This document shows, piece by piece, positions 40,319 to 49,602 of a stretch of 64,000 nt of DNA. The first letter of the stretch is position 1. The number at the start of each line of letters is the position of its first letter. The DNA lies in NCBI GenBank assembly GCA_002716825.1, contig PBCC01000001.1:55254-119253 (forward strand), in the 5' to 3' direction. This DNA comes from Halobacteriovorax sp. Lineage in GTDB: Bacteria; Bdellovibrionota; Bacteriovoracia; Bacteriovoracales; Bacteriovoracaceae. Below the pieces are notes generated by a model that was given only the letters and a program-made list of their open reading frames with translations, was not told where the DNA came from and did no database searches. The position numbers and the translations under genes are program-made.

Positions 40319-42346
40319 ATGGCAAAAGATCAAATAATCACCCTTACCGAGCTACTCGAGCGAATAGGTAAGGAAGACACCTCTAATCCAAGACCACTAA
40401 TCGATTTAGTGATGTGGCTTCGTGCTGGCGGGGAAAAAGGGGCGGCCGAAAGACTTCGACTGCTCACTCTTGAACTGCAAAAGAAGAGTTGGCACTCCCA
40501 TGCGCTGAGCGATCTGATGGGTAGAGTTGTCGGCAAACACTCTTTCTTGCGTCTGTTTACTGAGTCAGGTTTGATGAATGAAGATCCATTCTTGACTCAA
40601 GCTAAGAATAGACTTTTTAATCATATTCTTCCTGCCGTTTACGACGACAATGATGCTGTTAATCTGTTTAATCTTCTTTTTTCAAGACGAATGGACTGGA
40701 AGTGGGTGCATGCCATCCCGGATGAAGATTGGCAGGCTTTCCTTGCCGAACTTAACGTTAAGGAAATCTTTCAGCTGCCACGAAACCACCCACTTGTTAC
40801 ACAACTTCTGAACTCTATTCAGATTCTCTCTCTTAGGATTACGGCCCTGGGGATTAAGCGCGAAATCTTAGAAAAGCTGCCGCAACTTGAAGAATTTGAT
40901 TCACCATTTATGGCTCAAAACTCTGAGATAACGATTTATCTGCAGAGGTTTCAAGAAGCTGAGTTTGATCAATCCATTAATAATCGAGATTATCTTCATA
41001 TCCAAGTCATGCTCGATCAGTGTGAAGAGTATATTGATGTCATTCGCGACAACAAGACCACTTGGGGAGTAACCCTAAAGCTAACAAACTTCGTGATAAG
41101 ACTTAGGCAACACTTACAACGCCTTAGGCTTTTATTTCACTTAATCACTACCCACGACGAAGAACCTCCTTTTGAAACTGAAGTTCAATTTCTTCGCGAA
41201 CTCGTCAGAGCGGAAAATGAAAAGAACTCACTCTCACTATTATTAAAAGAAAACTTCAGTCTATTAGCTTATCAAGTTACCGAGCATGCCAGTCAGACAG
41301 GCGAAGAATATATTACGACCACACCTAAAGAATACTTTGCCATGTATAAGAAAGCTTTTGGTGGCGGTCTAATTGTTGCTTATTTGGTTATTTTCAAAAT
41401 AGCCATCAGCTCATGGAAATTACCTCTATTATTTGAAGCCTTGGTGTTCAGTCTTAATTACTCAATTGGATTTGTACTGATTCACATTACTCATTCCAAA
41501 CTTGCGACCAAGCAGCCTGCCATGATCGCTTCGCATTTAGCTCGTATTCTGGATGAAGAGCGAGATAGTAAGCAGGCGGCCAAACGCTTGGCGCCACTAG
41601 TTGTCCAGGTTTCAAGATCACAATTCGTAGCACTGCTTGGTAATATATCGGCAGGTATTCCACTTGGCCTATTTTTGGCCTGGCTATGGTACGAGGGAAC
41701 CGGCGCTTCCTATATTAGTGAGGCTAAGGCTTGGAGTATGATTAATGAAATTCATCCGTGGCAGAGCTTGGCCCTATGGTTTGGTGCCCTGACAGGTGTA
41801 TGGCTCTACCTCTCAGGTCTTATTTCAGGTTACTTTGATAATTTATGTATTTATGCCCGTGTGCCCGAGCGTATTAGAAGAATTGAGTTTCTTCGAAATC
41901 GTATGCCACCCAAAATGCTAATTAAATTCTCAAACTATATTGAAGAAAACCTTGGAGCGCTTGCCGATAACGTTTACTTCGGCTTCTTCTTAGGCTGTAC
42001 GACGGCAGTCGGCATTATGCTTGGCTTACCGATTGATACACTTCACGTAACGTTTTCAGCGGCTGGGTTTGGTGTGGCTTCCATGACTCTTATGGATCAA
42101 CTCACACTTAATACCGTCTTGATTTCCTTGCTTGGTGTAGTTGGAATCGGAATGATGAACTTTACGGTGAGCTTTGGTTTGTCGATTATTACGGCACTTA
42201 GATCAAGACAGGTGAAGTTCAGACTTTGGAGAGAGCTTCTAAAAGAGGTACTGATGCTTTTCATCAAGAACCCAATCGCATTCTTCGTTCCAGGTGGGGG
42301 AGGACGCTTTATCTTTAAGCGCCCTCAGCCACAACCGGAAGAATAA
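40319..42346 (+). CDS. COG4389 membrane protein ('site-specific recombinase' family)
   Basis: A 675-aa protein with a large N-terminal soluble region (1-340; helical, with LQHWKK-like repeats) and about six C-terminal membrane segments (for example GGLIVAYLVIFKIAISS, FVALLGNISAGIPLGLFLAWLWYEG, GLPIDTLHVTFSAAGFGVASMTL). It matches the family annotated as 'site-specific recombinase' (gcr/COG4389), but the protein is an integral membrane protein with no recombinase motif, so that name is probably wrong. Start ATG 40319. Monocistronic and convergent with the H1-like gene. Confidence 0.82.
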   Translation: MAKDQIITLTELLERIGKEDTSNPRPLIDLVMWLRAGGEKGAAERLRLLTLELQKKSWHSHALSDLMGRVVGKHSFLRLFTESGLMNEDPFLTQAKNRLFNHILPAVYDDNDAVNLFNLLFSRRMDWKWVHAIPDEDWQAFLAELNVKEIFQLPRNHPLVTQLLNSIQILSLRITALGIKREILEKLPQLEEFDSPFMAQNSEITIYLQRFQEAEFDQSINNRDYLHIQVMLDQCEEYIDVIRDNKTTWGVTLKLTNFVIRLRQHLQRLRLLFHLITTHDEEPPFETEVQFLRELVRAENEKNSLSLLLKENFSLLAYQVTEHASQTGEEYITTTPKEYFAMYKKAFGGGLIVAYLVIFKIAISSWKLPLLFEALVFSLNYSIGFVLIHITHSKLATKQPAMIASHLARILDEERDSKQAAKRLAPLVVQVSRSQFVALLGNISAGIPLGLFLAWLWYEGTGASYISEAKAWSMINEIHPWQSLALWFGALTGVWLYLSGLISGYFDNLCIYARVPERIRRIEFLRNRMPPKMLIKFSNYIEENLGALADNVYFGFFLGCTTAVGIMLGLPIDTLHVTFSAAGFGVASMTLMDQLTLNTVLISLLGVVGIGMMNFTVSFGLSIITALRSRQVKFRLWRELLKEVLMLFIKNPIAFFVPGGGGRFIFKRPQPQPEE

Positions 42347-42348
42347 TC

Positions 42349-42879
42349 TTATTTCCCTCTGTTAACCGATGGCGTGATATGCGCCGGCTTAACATTAGGA
42401 TCTTTCTTAGCTACTGGTTTTGATTTCTTAGGCTTTGCCGCTACTTTTTTTTTAGTTGAAATCTTTTTTGCAACAGCTTTAGTCTTAGTTTTCTTCACAG
42501 CTTTCTTTTTAGTCGCTTTCTTCGCTGTTTTCTTCTTAGGAGCTGCTGATTTTTTCGCGCTCTTTACATATTTATCAATTGTCTTTTGCAGACTATCGAG
42601 GTCTTTCTTGTGTTCTTTCAAAAACTTCTTAGCCTTTGTGATTTCTGATTGAACAGATTTCTCAAGTGTTTTCTCAAGAGACTTTCTTTCTTTTTGAAAT
42701 TTCTTAACAAGACCTTGAAGATCTTTTTCAACAAGACCTTTAATATCTTTTTCAGCGTTATCAATGAACTTTTTAACGTTGCCTTGAACGTCTTTAAGTT
42801 GAGTTGATTTAACAACTTTTTCAACTTCGCCTTTAATCTCTTTAAAAGACTTAATTAGCATGTCGGCTGGATTTTTCAT
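42349..42879 (-). CDS. Lys/Ala-rich histone H1-like protein (176 aa)
   Basis: The N-terminal half (1-105) is a charged coiled coil (EKVVKSTQLKDVQGNVKKF, KEHKKDLDSLQKTIDKYVKS). The C-terminal half is a low-complexity Lys/Ala/Pro tail (AAPKKKTAKKATKKKAVKK and repeats) as in histone H1 and bacterial H1-like proteins (HupR/HctB types). It likely binds and condenses DNA without sequence specificity. The AT-rich Lys codons make long AAG/AAA repeats. It is convergent with COG4389 and lies 24 nt downstream of nadE on the same strand. Confidence 0.78.
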   Translation of the reverse strand: MKNPADMLIKSFKEIKGEVEKVVKSTQLKDVQGNVKKFIDNAEKDIKGLVEKDLQGLVKKFQKERKSLEKTLEKSVQSEITKAKKFLKEHKKDLDSLQKTIDKYVKSAKKSAAPKKKTAKKATKKKAVKKTKTKAVAKKISTKKKVAAKPKKSKPVAKKDPNVKPAHITPSVNRGK

Positions 42880-42902
42880 TTCTCTCTCCCAAAATTAAGA
42901 AT

Positions 42903-44627
42903 CTATAATTTACAAATCGGAACCCTGTATCCAAAACCAAAACTTTTCGACTTGATCTTGATAATGGGGCAAAACTGATGCCTCTTATACTCTGATTTTC
43001 TCCAGAGATCATTTACTTTCGTAACTTCATCGGCGTCAAAGCCGCTTTCTTGCAATTCTTTCACACTCATTCGGTAAGACAGAAGTCCTTCAAGAATGGC
43101 GTCGAGTCGATCGTATGGTGGCAGACTTTGTTGGTCGGTTTGATCTTCGCGCAGTTCGGCCGAAGGGGCGCGCTCGATAATACCTGTGGGAATCGGATGG
43201 TTGTGGCGACGATTGAGGTGCTCGCATAGAGCAAAAACCTCAGTTTTATACAAATCTCCAAGCAGCGAGAGTGCACCAACCGAGTCACCGTATTGGGTCG
43301 AATAGCCGACGGCCAATTCAGACTTATTTGAAGTATTAATCACCATGGCATTGGTTTGATTGCTGCGAGTATATAAAAGCATGCCGCGAAGACGTGATTG
43401 GACGTTCTCATCAGATAAACCTTCTAGCGGCATCCCAAAAACGTCTTGAAACTGGTTTCTAAGCGATGAGTGAGTGAATTTGATCGGAAGATGGCGCATG
43501 GGCACATCTAGATTTTCACACAACTGAGCACTGTAGTCATAACTGAGGCTCGATGAGAAAAAGCCCGGCATGTAAATCGCCTCAAGCTTTTGACCCGGCT
43601 TTAGGGCCAGACGAGCGAGTGTCAGTACTAAGGCAGAATCAATCCCACCGGAAACAGCGACGAGAAAGTTATTAAAGCCGCATTTACTGGCATACTCACG
43701 AAGTCCAAAAAGCAAAGCATCGCGCATTTCATCTAGAGTTGCTTCGTTGTGAGAGTTGATTTGAATAGGGTTTTTGCTGCGATCAAGCGCCGGAGTAAAC
43801 AATGACTCCCAAGTGTTGGCCACTTCAGAAGGAGCATCCAGGGGAAGATAGCTTTTGGCGGAAACGGCATCAATATCGAGGGAGCCTAGATCTGATTGCC
43901 ACAATTTTCCGCGCCAAGCGATACCATCGCCATCGGCCACAAAACTGTCGCCATCAAACAAAACCTCGTCCTCGCCACCGACGCGATTGACGTAGGCAAA
44001 GGGCGCCTTAAAAAGGTGCGAGATTTCTCTGGCACGGGCAAGGCGCTTAGATGATTTACTAATATGGTAAGGCGAGGCCGAAAGATTCACGACCAGATCT
44101 AACTCTGGGTGACTTTGCCACAACTCTTTGACGGGATCTTGAATATGGTGACTTGAATGCCACATATCTTCGCACACCAAAAGTCCGATGCGCTTACCAT
44201 TCCATTCCAAAAGCCCAGGCTCTTCTCCGGGAGTGAAATATTTCTCTTCATCAAAAATATCATAGTTAGGTAAAAGCTTTTTAGCGTAGAGGCGCTTCAT
44301 ACCGCTGCCATCAAGGGCCCAAATGACATTATAGATATCGGCCGGAAGTCCCTGGTCATCGAACTTATAATCAAGCCCGCCCACCAGCAAAAGTGAGTCG
44401 CTGCCTTTGAGAGTTTTGATGGCCCATGTCTCTAATTTTTGATGTAGCTCTAAGACCTGTTCAATAAAACCTTTTTGCAAACAGAGATCTAAGAGGGGAT
44501 AACCGCTTAAAAAGAGCTCTGGAAAGAGGTGAAGTCCGGGCTTAATCGGCTTCATGTCTTCAAGGTATTTAAAAACCCCGTTAAAATCGCCGATTGTATG
44601 GTGTGTTTGATGGAGATGAAGTTGCAT
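42903..44627 (-). CDS. nadE: Glutamine-dependent NAD+ synthetase
   Basis: A two-domain enzyme of 574 aa. The N-terminal nitrilase-type glutaminase (1-260) has FPELFLSGYP (Glu37), YAKKLLPNYDIFDEEKYF (Lys117 region) and LLVCEDMW (Cys152). The C-terminal synthetase begins FLVAVSGGIDSALVLTLAR (P-loop) and has NTSNKSELAVGYSTQYGDSVGAL and APSAELREDQTDQQSLPPYD. It makes NAD+ from nicotinic acid adenine dinucleotide, ATP and glutamine. Divergent from trmFO (64 bp between starts). Confidence 0.96.
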   Translation of the reverse strand: MQLHLHQTHHTIGDFNGVFKYLEDMKPIKPGLHLFPELFLSGYPLLDLCLQKGFIEQVLELHQKLETWAIKTLKGSDSLLLVGGLDYKFDDQGLPADIYNVIWALDGSGMKRLYAKKLLPNYDIFDEEKYFTPGEEPGLLEWNGKRIGLLVCEDMWHSSHHIQDPVKELWQSHPELDLVVNLSASPYHISKSSKRLARAREISHLFKAPFAYVNRVGGEDEVLFDGDSFVADGDGIAWRGKLWQSDLGSLDIDAVSAKSYLPLDAPSEVANTWESLFTPALDRSKNPIQINSHNEATLDEMRDALLFGLREYASKCGFNNFLVAVSGGIDSALVLTLARLALKPGQKLEAIYMPGFFSSSLSYDYSAQLCENLDVPMRHLPIKFTHSSLRNQFQDVFGMPLEGLSDENVQSRLRGMLLYTRSNQTNAMVINTSNKSELAVGYSTQYGDSVGALSLLGDLYKTEVFALCEHLNRRHNHPIPTGIIERAPSAELREDQTDQQSLPPYDRLDAILEGLLSYRMSVKELQESGFDADEVTKVNDLWRKSEYKRHQFCPIIKIKSKSFGFGYRVPICKL

Positions 44628-44691
44628 TGACGCGCTCGTTCAAGTAGATTGCACATTAGTTTTGACAACGTTAACACAAAGACTTGCACCT

Positions 44692-46056
44692 ATGGAAACA
44701 ACTTCAAAAGTTTTAATTATTGGCGCTGGCTTGGCCGGCAGTGATGCAGCGTGGTTTTTGGCCAGTAACGGAATCCCCGTCGTACTCGCCGAAGTGAAAA
44801 GGCTCAAGCTTGGGCCGGCGCAAAAGATGACAACCGACGCCGAACTGGTCTGCACAAATTCGCTTAAGAGCCTGCAACCAGATTCTTCTCACGGCATGCT
44901 CAAGCATGAAATGAAAGGACTTGGTTCATTGATCCTAAAGGTCGGGCAAGAAACGGCCGTTCCTGCGGGCGATGCTTTGGCAGTAGATCGTGAAGTCTTC
45001 TCCAAGCGAATCACAGATATTCTGGGTGATCATCCACTGATTACCAAGCTCGACATCGACGCCGAAGATCCAAATGAACTCATGAGTGAGCACGGATGTG
45101 ATTATTGTTTAATCGCCACGGGGCCTCTGACGACTGAGGCTTTGACCAATTGGATTAAAAAAGAAATTACGGGCGAGGATGATTTTTATTTTTATGATGC
45201 CATCGCGCCAGTTGTTGATGCCGACAGCCTCGATATGGATAAATTATATTTTAAAGATCGCCATAAGCCAGTAGGCGAGGATGGTGAGGAAGCTGACTAT
45301 CTCAATGCGCCGATGAATAAGCAGCAGTATGATGAATTCGTCAACGCGCTTATCAGTGCCGAGCGAGTTGCACCAAAAGACTTTGAAGAACTGAAGTATT
45401 TTGAGTCTTGCCTGCCGATTGATACCATGGCCGATCGTGGCATCGATACGCCGCGCTTTTCTTGTATGAAGCCGATTGGCTTAGAGATGAGCGATGGCAA
45501 GCGCCCATGGGCCTGTGTGCAACTTAGAAAAGAAAACCTATTGGGCTCGGCCTATAACCTGGTGGGCTTTCAAACTCGTCTGACTTACCCAGAACAAAAA
45601 CGTGTCTTTCGTATGATTCCAGGTTTTGAGAACGCGCAGTTTATCCACCTTGGATCAGTTCATAGAAACTCTTTTTTAAACGCTAGAAAGATCCTCGATT
45701 TTGATCTGTCGTGCAAGAAACTGCCAAAAATTCACTTTGCTGGTCAGATCACTGGTGTCGAAGGCTATACCGAGTCGGCCAGCATGGGACTCTATGTCGC
45801 CTCACAAATTCTAAGAAAAATTAAAGGCCAAGAAGCGCTCAAGTGGCCGGTTGAAACCGCCATCGGCGCACTTATCAATTACGTCATGACCTGTGAAAAG
45901 CCAGTGCCATCAAATATTAATTTTGGTCTGATGCCGCCGGTGACTTTAACCAAAGAACAGCGAAAAGATAAAAAGAGAAAGAGCATCAAGAAGTCGCTGG
46001 CAGCTGAGCGTGCCAGACAAGTTTTCGATGGCTTCATTAGTGAGGTTCAGGCTTGA
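44692..46056 (+). CDS. trmFO: tRNA (m5U54) methyltransferase TrmFO
   Basis: The GidA-related folate/FAD enzyme that methylates U54 in the tRNA T-loop. It has VLIIGAGLAGSDAAWFLAS (FAD Rossmann, from residue 8), LVCTNSLKSLQPDSSHGMLKHEM, RFSCMKPIGLEM (catalytic Cys region), and the C-terminal FAGQITGVEGYTESASMG. ATG 44692 gives the normal N-terminus; a TTG at 44662 is less likely. The tail is Lys/Arg-rich. It heads a run with EamA, epimerase, glycosyltransferase and channel genes, overlapping the next gene by 4 nt. Confidence 0.95.
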   Translation: METTSKVLIIGAGLAGSDAAWFLASNGIPVVLAEVKRLKLGPAQKMTTDAELVCTNSLKSLQPDSSHGMLKHEMKGLGSLILKVGQETAVPAGDALAVDREVFSKRITDILGDHPLITKLDIDAEDPNELMSEHGCDYCLIATGPLTTEALTNWIKKEITGEDDFYFYDAIAPVVDADSLDMDKLYFKDRHKPVGEDGEEADYLNAPMNKQQYDEFVNALISAERVAPKDFEELKYFESCLPIDTMADRGIDTPRFSCMKPIGLEMSDGKRPWACVQLRKENLLGSAYNLVGFQTRLTYPEQKRVFRMIPGFENAQFIHLGSVHRNSFLNARKILDFDLSCKKLPKIHFAGQITGVEGYTESASMGLYVASQILRKIKGQEALKWPVETAIGALINYVMTCEKPVPSNINFGLMPPVTLTKEQRKDKKRKSIKKSLAAERARQVFDGFISEVQA

Positions 46057-46940
46057 AGGGATTTCTCTTTATAGTCGCTGCCTGTTTATTATGGGCAGTT
46101 GATACACTCATTCGCTATCCGCTGCTTTTTTCAGGCCCCTCGGCCCAGAGAATCGTTTTTACCGAGCATCTTTTGCTTACTTTATTTCTTGTGCCGATCG
46201 CTTGGAAGTCGCGCGCTGTTTTTTGGCGAGCTCAGGTTTCCCATATCTTTTGGTTTTTTATTATTGGCGCTATTGGTTCGGCCTACGCCACACTGGCTTT
46301 TACTAAAGCATTCTCGCTGATCAATCCCTCTCTTGTGATCTTGTTACAAAAACTTCAACCCGTCGTTGCCATTGGTCTGGCCCATGTACTGTTGGGTGAG
46401 CGTATACGCGCCTCTTTTTTGTTTTGGGCACTACTGGCTTTATTTGGGGCCTTCTTAATTTCTTCTCCCGATATTTTGCCAGGTCTTCAAAACGTGTCGC
46501 TGATTTCAGACAATGCACTCTATGGCTATGGACTGACTTTATTCGCCGTGATCGCCTGGGGCTCATCGACGGTCTTTGGAAAAAAGCTTTCGAGCTCAGG
46601 CTATAATGAAACTCAGATTATGTTTGGCCGTTTTTTCGCCGGGCTCGTCGCTCTAGTACCGTTGTTTTATACTGTTGGTATTGAGCTCGATTTTAACCTC
46701 ACTATAAATAGCAAAATTTTGGCCATGGTAGTGATCTCAGGACTTGCCGGCATGTGGCTGTATTATATGGGCCTTAAGCGTGTTTCGGCGCGAGTGAGCG
46801 CCTTGGCCGAGATGTTTTTCCCACTTTGCGCCGTGGCCATCAACTGGATCTTCCTTGGAAAAGCTCTCGAGCCAGTTCAAATTATGGGAGCAGCTCTACT
46901 CATTTTAGCTTCGACCATGATACAACTACTTAAATTATAA
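46053..46940 (+). CDS. EamA-family (DMT) transporter
   Basis: A TTG start at 46053 overlaps the trmFO stop (TTGA). A 295-aa protein with ten membrane helices in two EamA repeats: KGFLFIVAACLLWAVDTLIRY to about 140, and YGYGLTLFAVIAWGSSTVFGKKLSS to the end (GAALLILASTMIQLL). The drug/metabolite transporter superfamily has broad, unpredictable substrates. The tight overlap suggests it is co-transcribed with trmFO. The epimerase begins 15 nt downstream. Confidence 0.88.
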   Translation: MKGFLFIVAACLLWAVDTLIRYPLLFSGPSAQRIVFTEHLLLTLFLVPIAWKSRAVFWRAQVSHIFWFFIIGAIGSAYATLAFTKAFSLINPSLVILLQKLQPVVAIGLAHVLLGERIRASFLFWALLALFGAFLISSPDILPGLQNVSLISDNALYGYGLTLFAVIAWGSSTVFGKKLSSSGYNETQIMFGRFFAGLVALVPLFYTVGIELDFNLTINSKILAMVVISGLAGMWLYYMGLKRVSARVSALAEMFFPLCAVAINWIFLGKALEPVQIMGAALLILASTMIQLLKL

Positions 46941-46955
46941 GCTTAGGAGCTTGAT

Positions 46956-47930
46956 ATGCCTCAGCGCGTTGTTTTACCTCAAACTCTTGAGGGCAAAACC
47001 ATTCTTATCGCCGGCGCGGCCGGATTTGTGCCTTCAACCATTGCCGAGTTTTACTTAAACCTCGGCGCTAAAGTCGTAGGCCTTGATAATTTTATCACTG
47101 GTTCGAAATCCAATATCGAACTACTTTCAAAATATAAAAACTTTGAATTCACCGAATGCAATATTTACGAAGGACTGCCAAACTTCAAAGATTTGAAATT
47201 CGATTATATTCTATCGCTGGCTTCACCAGCTTCACCCATTGATTTCTCTGAGATTCCACTTGAGATTATGCGTGTTAACTCCGAGGGAACACTTAAGCTT
47301 TTGGAACTTGCCCGCGATCAAAAGGCCAGGTTTCTTGAAGCGTCGACTTCTGAAGTTTACGGCGATCCAGAAATTCATCCTCAAGTTGAAGAGTATGTTG
47401 GTTGCGTGAATCCAATTGGGCCGCGCTCTTGCTATGACGAAAGTAAGCGCTTTGCCGAGGCCATGACCATGAGCTTTCATCGCCGCTATAATGTTGATAC
47501 TCGCATCATTCGTATCTTTAATACCTATGGACCACGTATGCGTCCCAATGATGGTCGCGTGATTCCAAACTTTATTAATCAGGCCATGGCCGGTGAAGAC
47601 ATTACTGTTTATGGTGACGGCTCACAGACTCGCTCATTTTGTTATGTGACTGATCTGGTTGATGCCATTCATAACGTATTATTCTCAGAGATTCACACGC
47701 CGTTTAATTGTGGTAACCCTGATGAATACACCATTAAAAAATGTGCCGAAGAGATCATCAAGGTTTTAGGCTCAAGTTCTAAAATCATTTATATGCCACT
47801 GCCAGAAGACGATCCTAAAAAGCGTCGTCCAAACTTGAATAAACTGCAAAGCATTTCGGATTATAAGCCGAAGGTGAGTTTTGAAGAGGGCATTAAACGA
47901 ACAGCTGAATATTTCAAAAGTCTAAAATGA
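46956..47930 (+). CDS. NAD-dependent sugar epimerase/dehydratase (UXS-like)
   Basis: An extended SDR with a variant Rossmann motif IAGAAGFVPSTIAEFYL (usually GGAGFIGS). Catalytic region RSCYDESKRFAEAMT (Y-x3-K), preceded by Thr/Ser at EASTSEVYG, then TRIIRIFNTYGPRM and GDGSQTRSFCYVTDLVDAI. The NPIGPRSCYDESKR block is typical of UDP-glucuronate decarboxylase (UDP-xylose synthase). It would make a nucleotide sugar, fitting the adjacent glycosyltransferase. Its stop overlaps that gene by 4 nt. ATG 46956 follows AGGAG. Confidence 0.9.
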   Translation: MPQRVVLPQTLEGKTILIAGAAGFVPSTIAEFYLNLGAKVVGLDNFITGSKSNIELLSKYKNFEFTECNIYEGLPNFKDLKFDYILSLASPASPIDFSEIPLEIMRVNSEGTLKLLELARDQKARFLEASTSEVYGDPEIHPQVEEYVGCVNPIGPRSCYDESKRFAEAMTMSFHRRYNVDTRIIRIFNTYGPRMRPNDGRVIPNFINQAMAGEDITVYGDGSQTRSFCYVTDLVDAIHNVLFSEIHTPFNCGNPDEYTIKKCAEEIIKVLGSSSKIIYMPLPEDDPKKRRPNLNKLQSISDYKPKVSFEEGIKRTAEYFKSLK

Positions 47931-48943
47931 AAGTAGCAATCTCAACCGACTGGGTGATCGGTCGCGATCACGCCATTGAAATGCTGGATATGTTGGCGGA
48001 GCTTTACCGCGAAGCCGATCTTTATACTCTGGCCTACAAGCCGGAGAGTTTACTTGGTCCCGTAGTCGAACGCCCGATTCACGCTACTTATCTTTCGAAT
48101 AAAATTCAGGCTAGTGAGCAGATTTTCAACTGGGCCTTTGCACTGCCTAGCGCGCTTAAAGGACTCTTTATTCCTTGTAGCACCGACGCCATCATTAATA
48201 TTTCCCGTGGGCTTTCTCACGGTTTTAAAAAATGCGAAAAGACACCGCTTTATACCTATGTTTACGAGCTTTATTGGCTAAACCAAAAACCGATGGGCTG
48301 GAAGCAAAAACTCTTTTGGTCACAAGCTAAAAACTTTGCACTCAAAGAATTTAAAAAAGCTAAGAAGGTTTGGTCGGCCAATCAAGTCATTCATGACGAG
48401 TTACTTGCCTATGGAATTGAAAGTGAAATCCTCGAACCATTTTTTAAAGTTGAAGAGTTCCCACTTTTTCCTGAAAGTGTTTTTAAGCGCGAGGCCATCT
48501 TACTTGATCCAGGCAGCCTAGGCGTTCAAGAGATCGAGCAAATCCTCATCAACCTTGAAGGCGAAAAGGTTCGCTTGCTTGGCAATCCCATTTCCGGACT
48601 TGATCCGGCGCTATTTCTTGGCACTCCATGTGCGGGAGAGTTAGCTCCGATTTTTGCAAGCTCCAAGCTTTTGATTAGCTTTGATGAAAGCATATTTCCT
48701 AAAAATGCCTTGGCCATGCTCTCATGTGGTGGACGTGTCCTTTGCCCAAGCGATACAAAGCAAAAGATCTATCTCGATGGTGAGGGAGTTCGCTTTATTG
48801 AAAAGAGTGATCTGCTCGCTTTAAATGATCTTAACCTCCTACAGGACTGGAATCCTGAGCCAAAGAAGTTACATGCCCACGCCAATCGCTTTCATGGCAC
48901 TCGCTTTAAGCGCAAGATTGAAGTGATGGTTGAGCCAAAGTGA
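47927..48943 (+). CDS. Glycosyltransferase (GT4-like)
   Basis: A 338-aa protein with the start of a GT-B enzyme (MKVAISTDWVIGRDHAIEMLDMLAELY), KCEKTPLYTYVYELYWLN in the N-terminal domain, and a C-terminal donor domain recognised by its strand order (VRLLGNPISGL, KLLISFDESIFPKNALAMLSCGG). The last element matches the E-x7-E-type region 'FG.SILEALACG' found in GT4 enzymes, with variation. It likely adds a sugar in surface polysaccharide or glycolipid synthesis, using the nucleotide sugar made by the epimerase. Confidence 0.78.
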   Translation: MKVAISTDWVIGRDHAIEMLDMLAELYREADLYTLAYKPESLLGPVVERPIHATYLSNKIQASEQIFNWAFALPSALKGLFIPCSTDAIINISRGLSHGFKKCEKTPLYTYVYELYWLNQKPMGWKQKLFWSQAKNFALKEFKKAKKVWSANQVIHDELLAYGIESEILEPFFKVEEFPLFPESVFKREAILLDPGSLGVQEIEQILINLEGEKVRLLGNPISGLDPALFLGTPCAGELAPIFASSKLLISFDESIFPKNALAMLSCGGRVLCPSDTKQKIYLDGEGVRFIEKSDLLALNDLNLLQDWNPEPKKLHAHANRFHGTRFKRKIEVMVEPK

Positions 48944-49311
48944 GAAATAGACTAAAAAACCTACCTGTCCTTAAAAGCTTTAAAACTTTTTTTCTCGGTA
49001 TCTACACTATTATAACGAGTCCTACATTCTTAATACTATCCCTAGTAGGAAACCTAGCAATTTGTGTCATCAGTATTATTTTTTATTATGTCGAAGTAGA
49101 TACTAATCCGAAGATTATTTCATATATGGATGCTTTGTGGTGGGGGTTTGCTACTGCTACAACGACTGGATATGGCGATATTACTCCTGTTACTATACTC
49201 GGCAAGGTTATAAGTATTTTTCTCATGCTAACGGGACTTGCCTTGTTTGGCATGTTCACCGCTCTCTTTGCAGAAGTCATTCTTGCCAGACCTACAAAGA
49301 ACAAAGTTTGA
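48940..49311 (+). CDS. Two-TM potassium channel pore protein (123 aa)
   Basis: A GTG start at 48940 overlaps the stop of the glycosyltransferase gene. Two membrane helices (about 25-50 and 80-105) flank a pore loop with the K+ selectivity filter in WWGFATATTTGYGDITPV (TGYGD). This is the pore domain alone, without a voltage sensor or a C-terminal RCK domain, so it probably forms a simple tetrameric channel. The upstream segment RNRLKNLPVLKSFKTF is basic and cytoplasmic. Last gene in the trmFO-to-channel run. Confidence 0.9.
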   Translation: MRNRLKNLPVLKSFKTFFLGIYTIITSPTFLILSLVGNLAICVISIIFYYVEVDTNPKIISYMDALWWGFATATTTGYGDITPVTILGKVISIFLMLTGLALFGMFTALFAEVILARPTKNKV

Positions 49312-49382
49312 TAAAACTGTCTACTTCTCGTCTAGCTCAAGTTGTTCTCCTTTATGCTAAAGTCTCCTCATAGGGGAAAGCT

Positions 49383-49562
49383 ATGTTTGGAATTTTAAAG
49401 AAAGACCCAAAAAAGAAACTTCAAGTAGAGTATGAAAAGCTCATGAAGCAAGCCGTTGAGGCACAGAGAAATGGGAATATTGAGCTGTATGCTGAGTTGA
49501 CCTTTAAATCCGAAGAGCTATTAAAGAGAATTGACACACTCGATAGTGCTACAAAGTCCTAG
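49383..49562 (+). CDS. DUF6435/Lacal_2735-type small protein (59 aa)
   Basis: The ORF MFGILKKDPKKKLQVEYEKL continues to a TAG at 49560 with AVEAQRNGNIELYAELTFKSEELLKRI. The pattern (MFG-l-KKDP at the start, then Q-A-QRNGD-like) matches the small Lacal_2735/DUF6435 family. GGGGAAAGCT precedes the ATG. It is soluble and highly charged, function unknown. It stands alone between the channel gene and the 49603 membrane protein. Confidence 0.75.
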   Translation: MFGILKKDPKKKLQVEYEKLMKQAVEAQRNGNIELYAELTFKSEELLKRIDTLDSATKS

Positions 49563-49602
49563 AAGATTATAATTGTGGCTTAACTTCTTTGAGTGAGTGC
49601 GG

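Noticed and set aside
40319..42346. Treating the 'site-specific recombinase' as a mobile-element gene
   Set aside because: The family name is misleading; the protein is an integral membrane protein without recombinase motifs and is surrounded by core genes.
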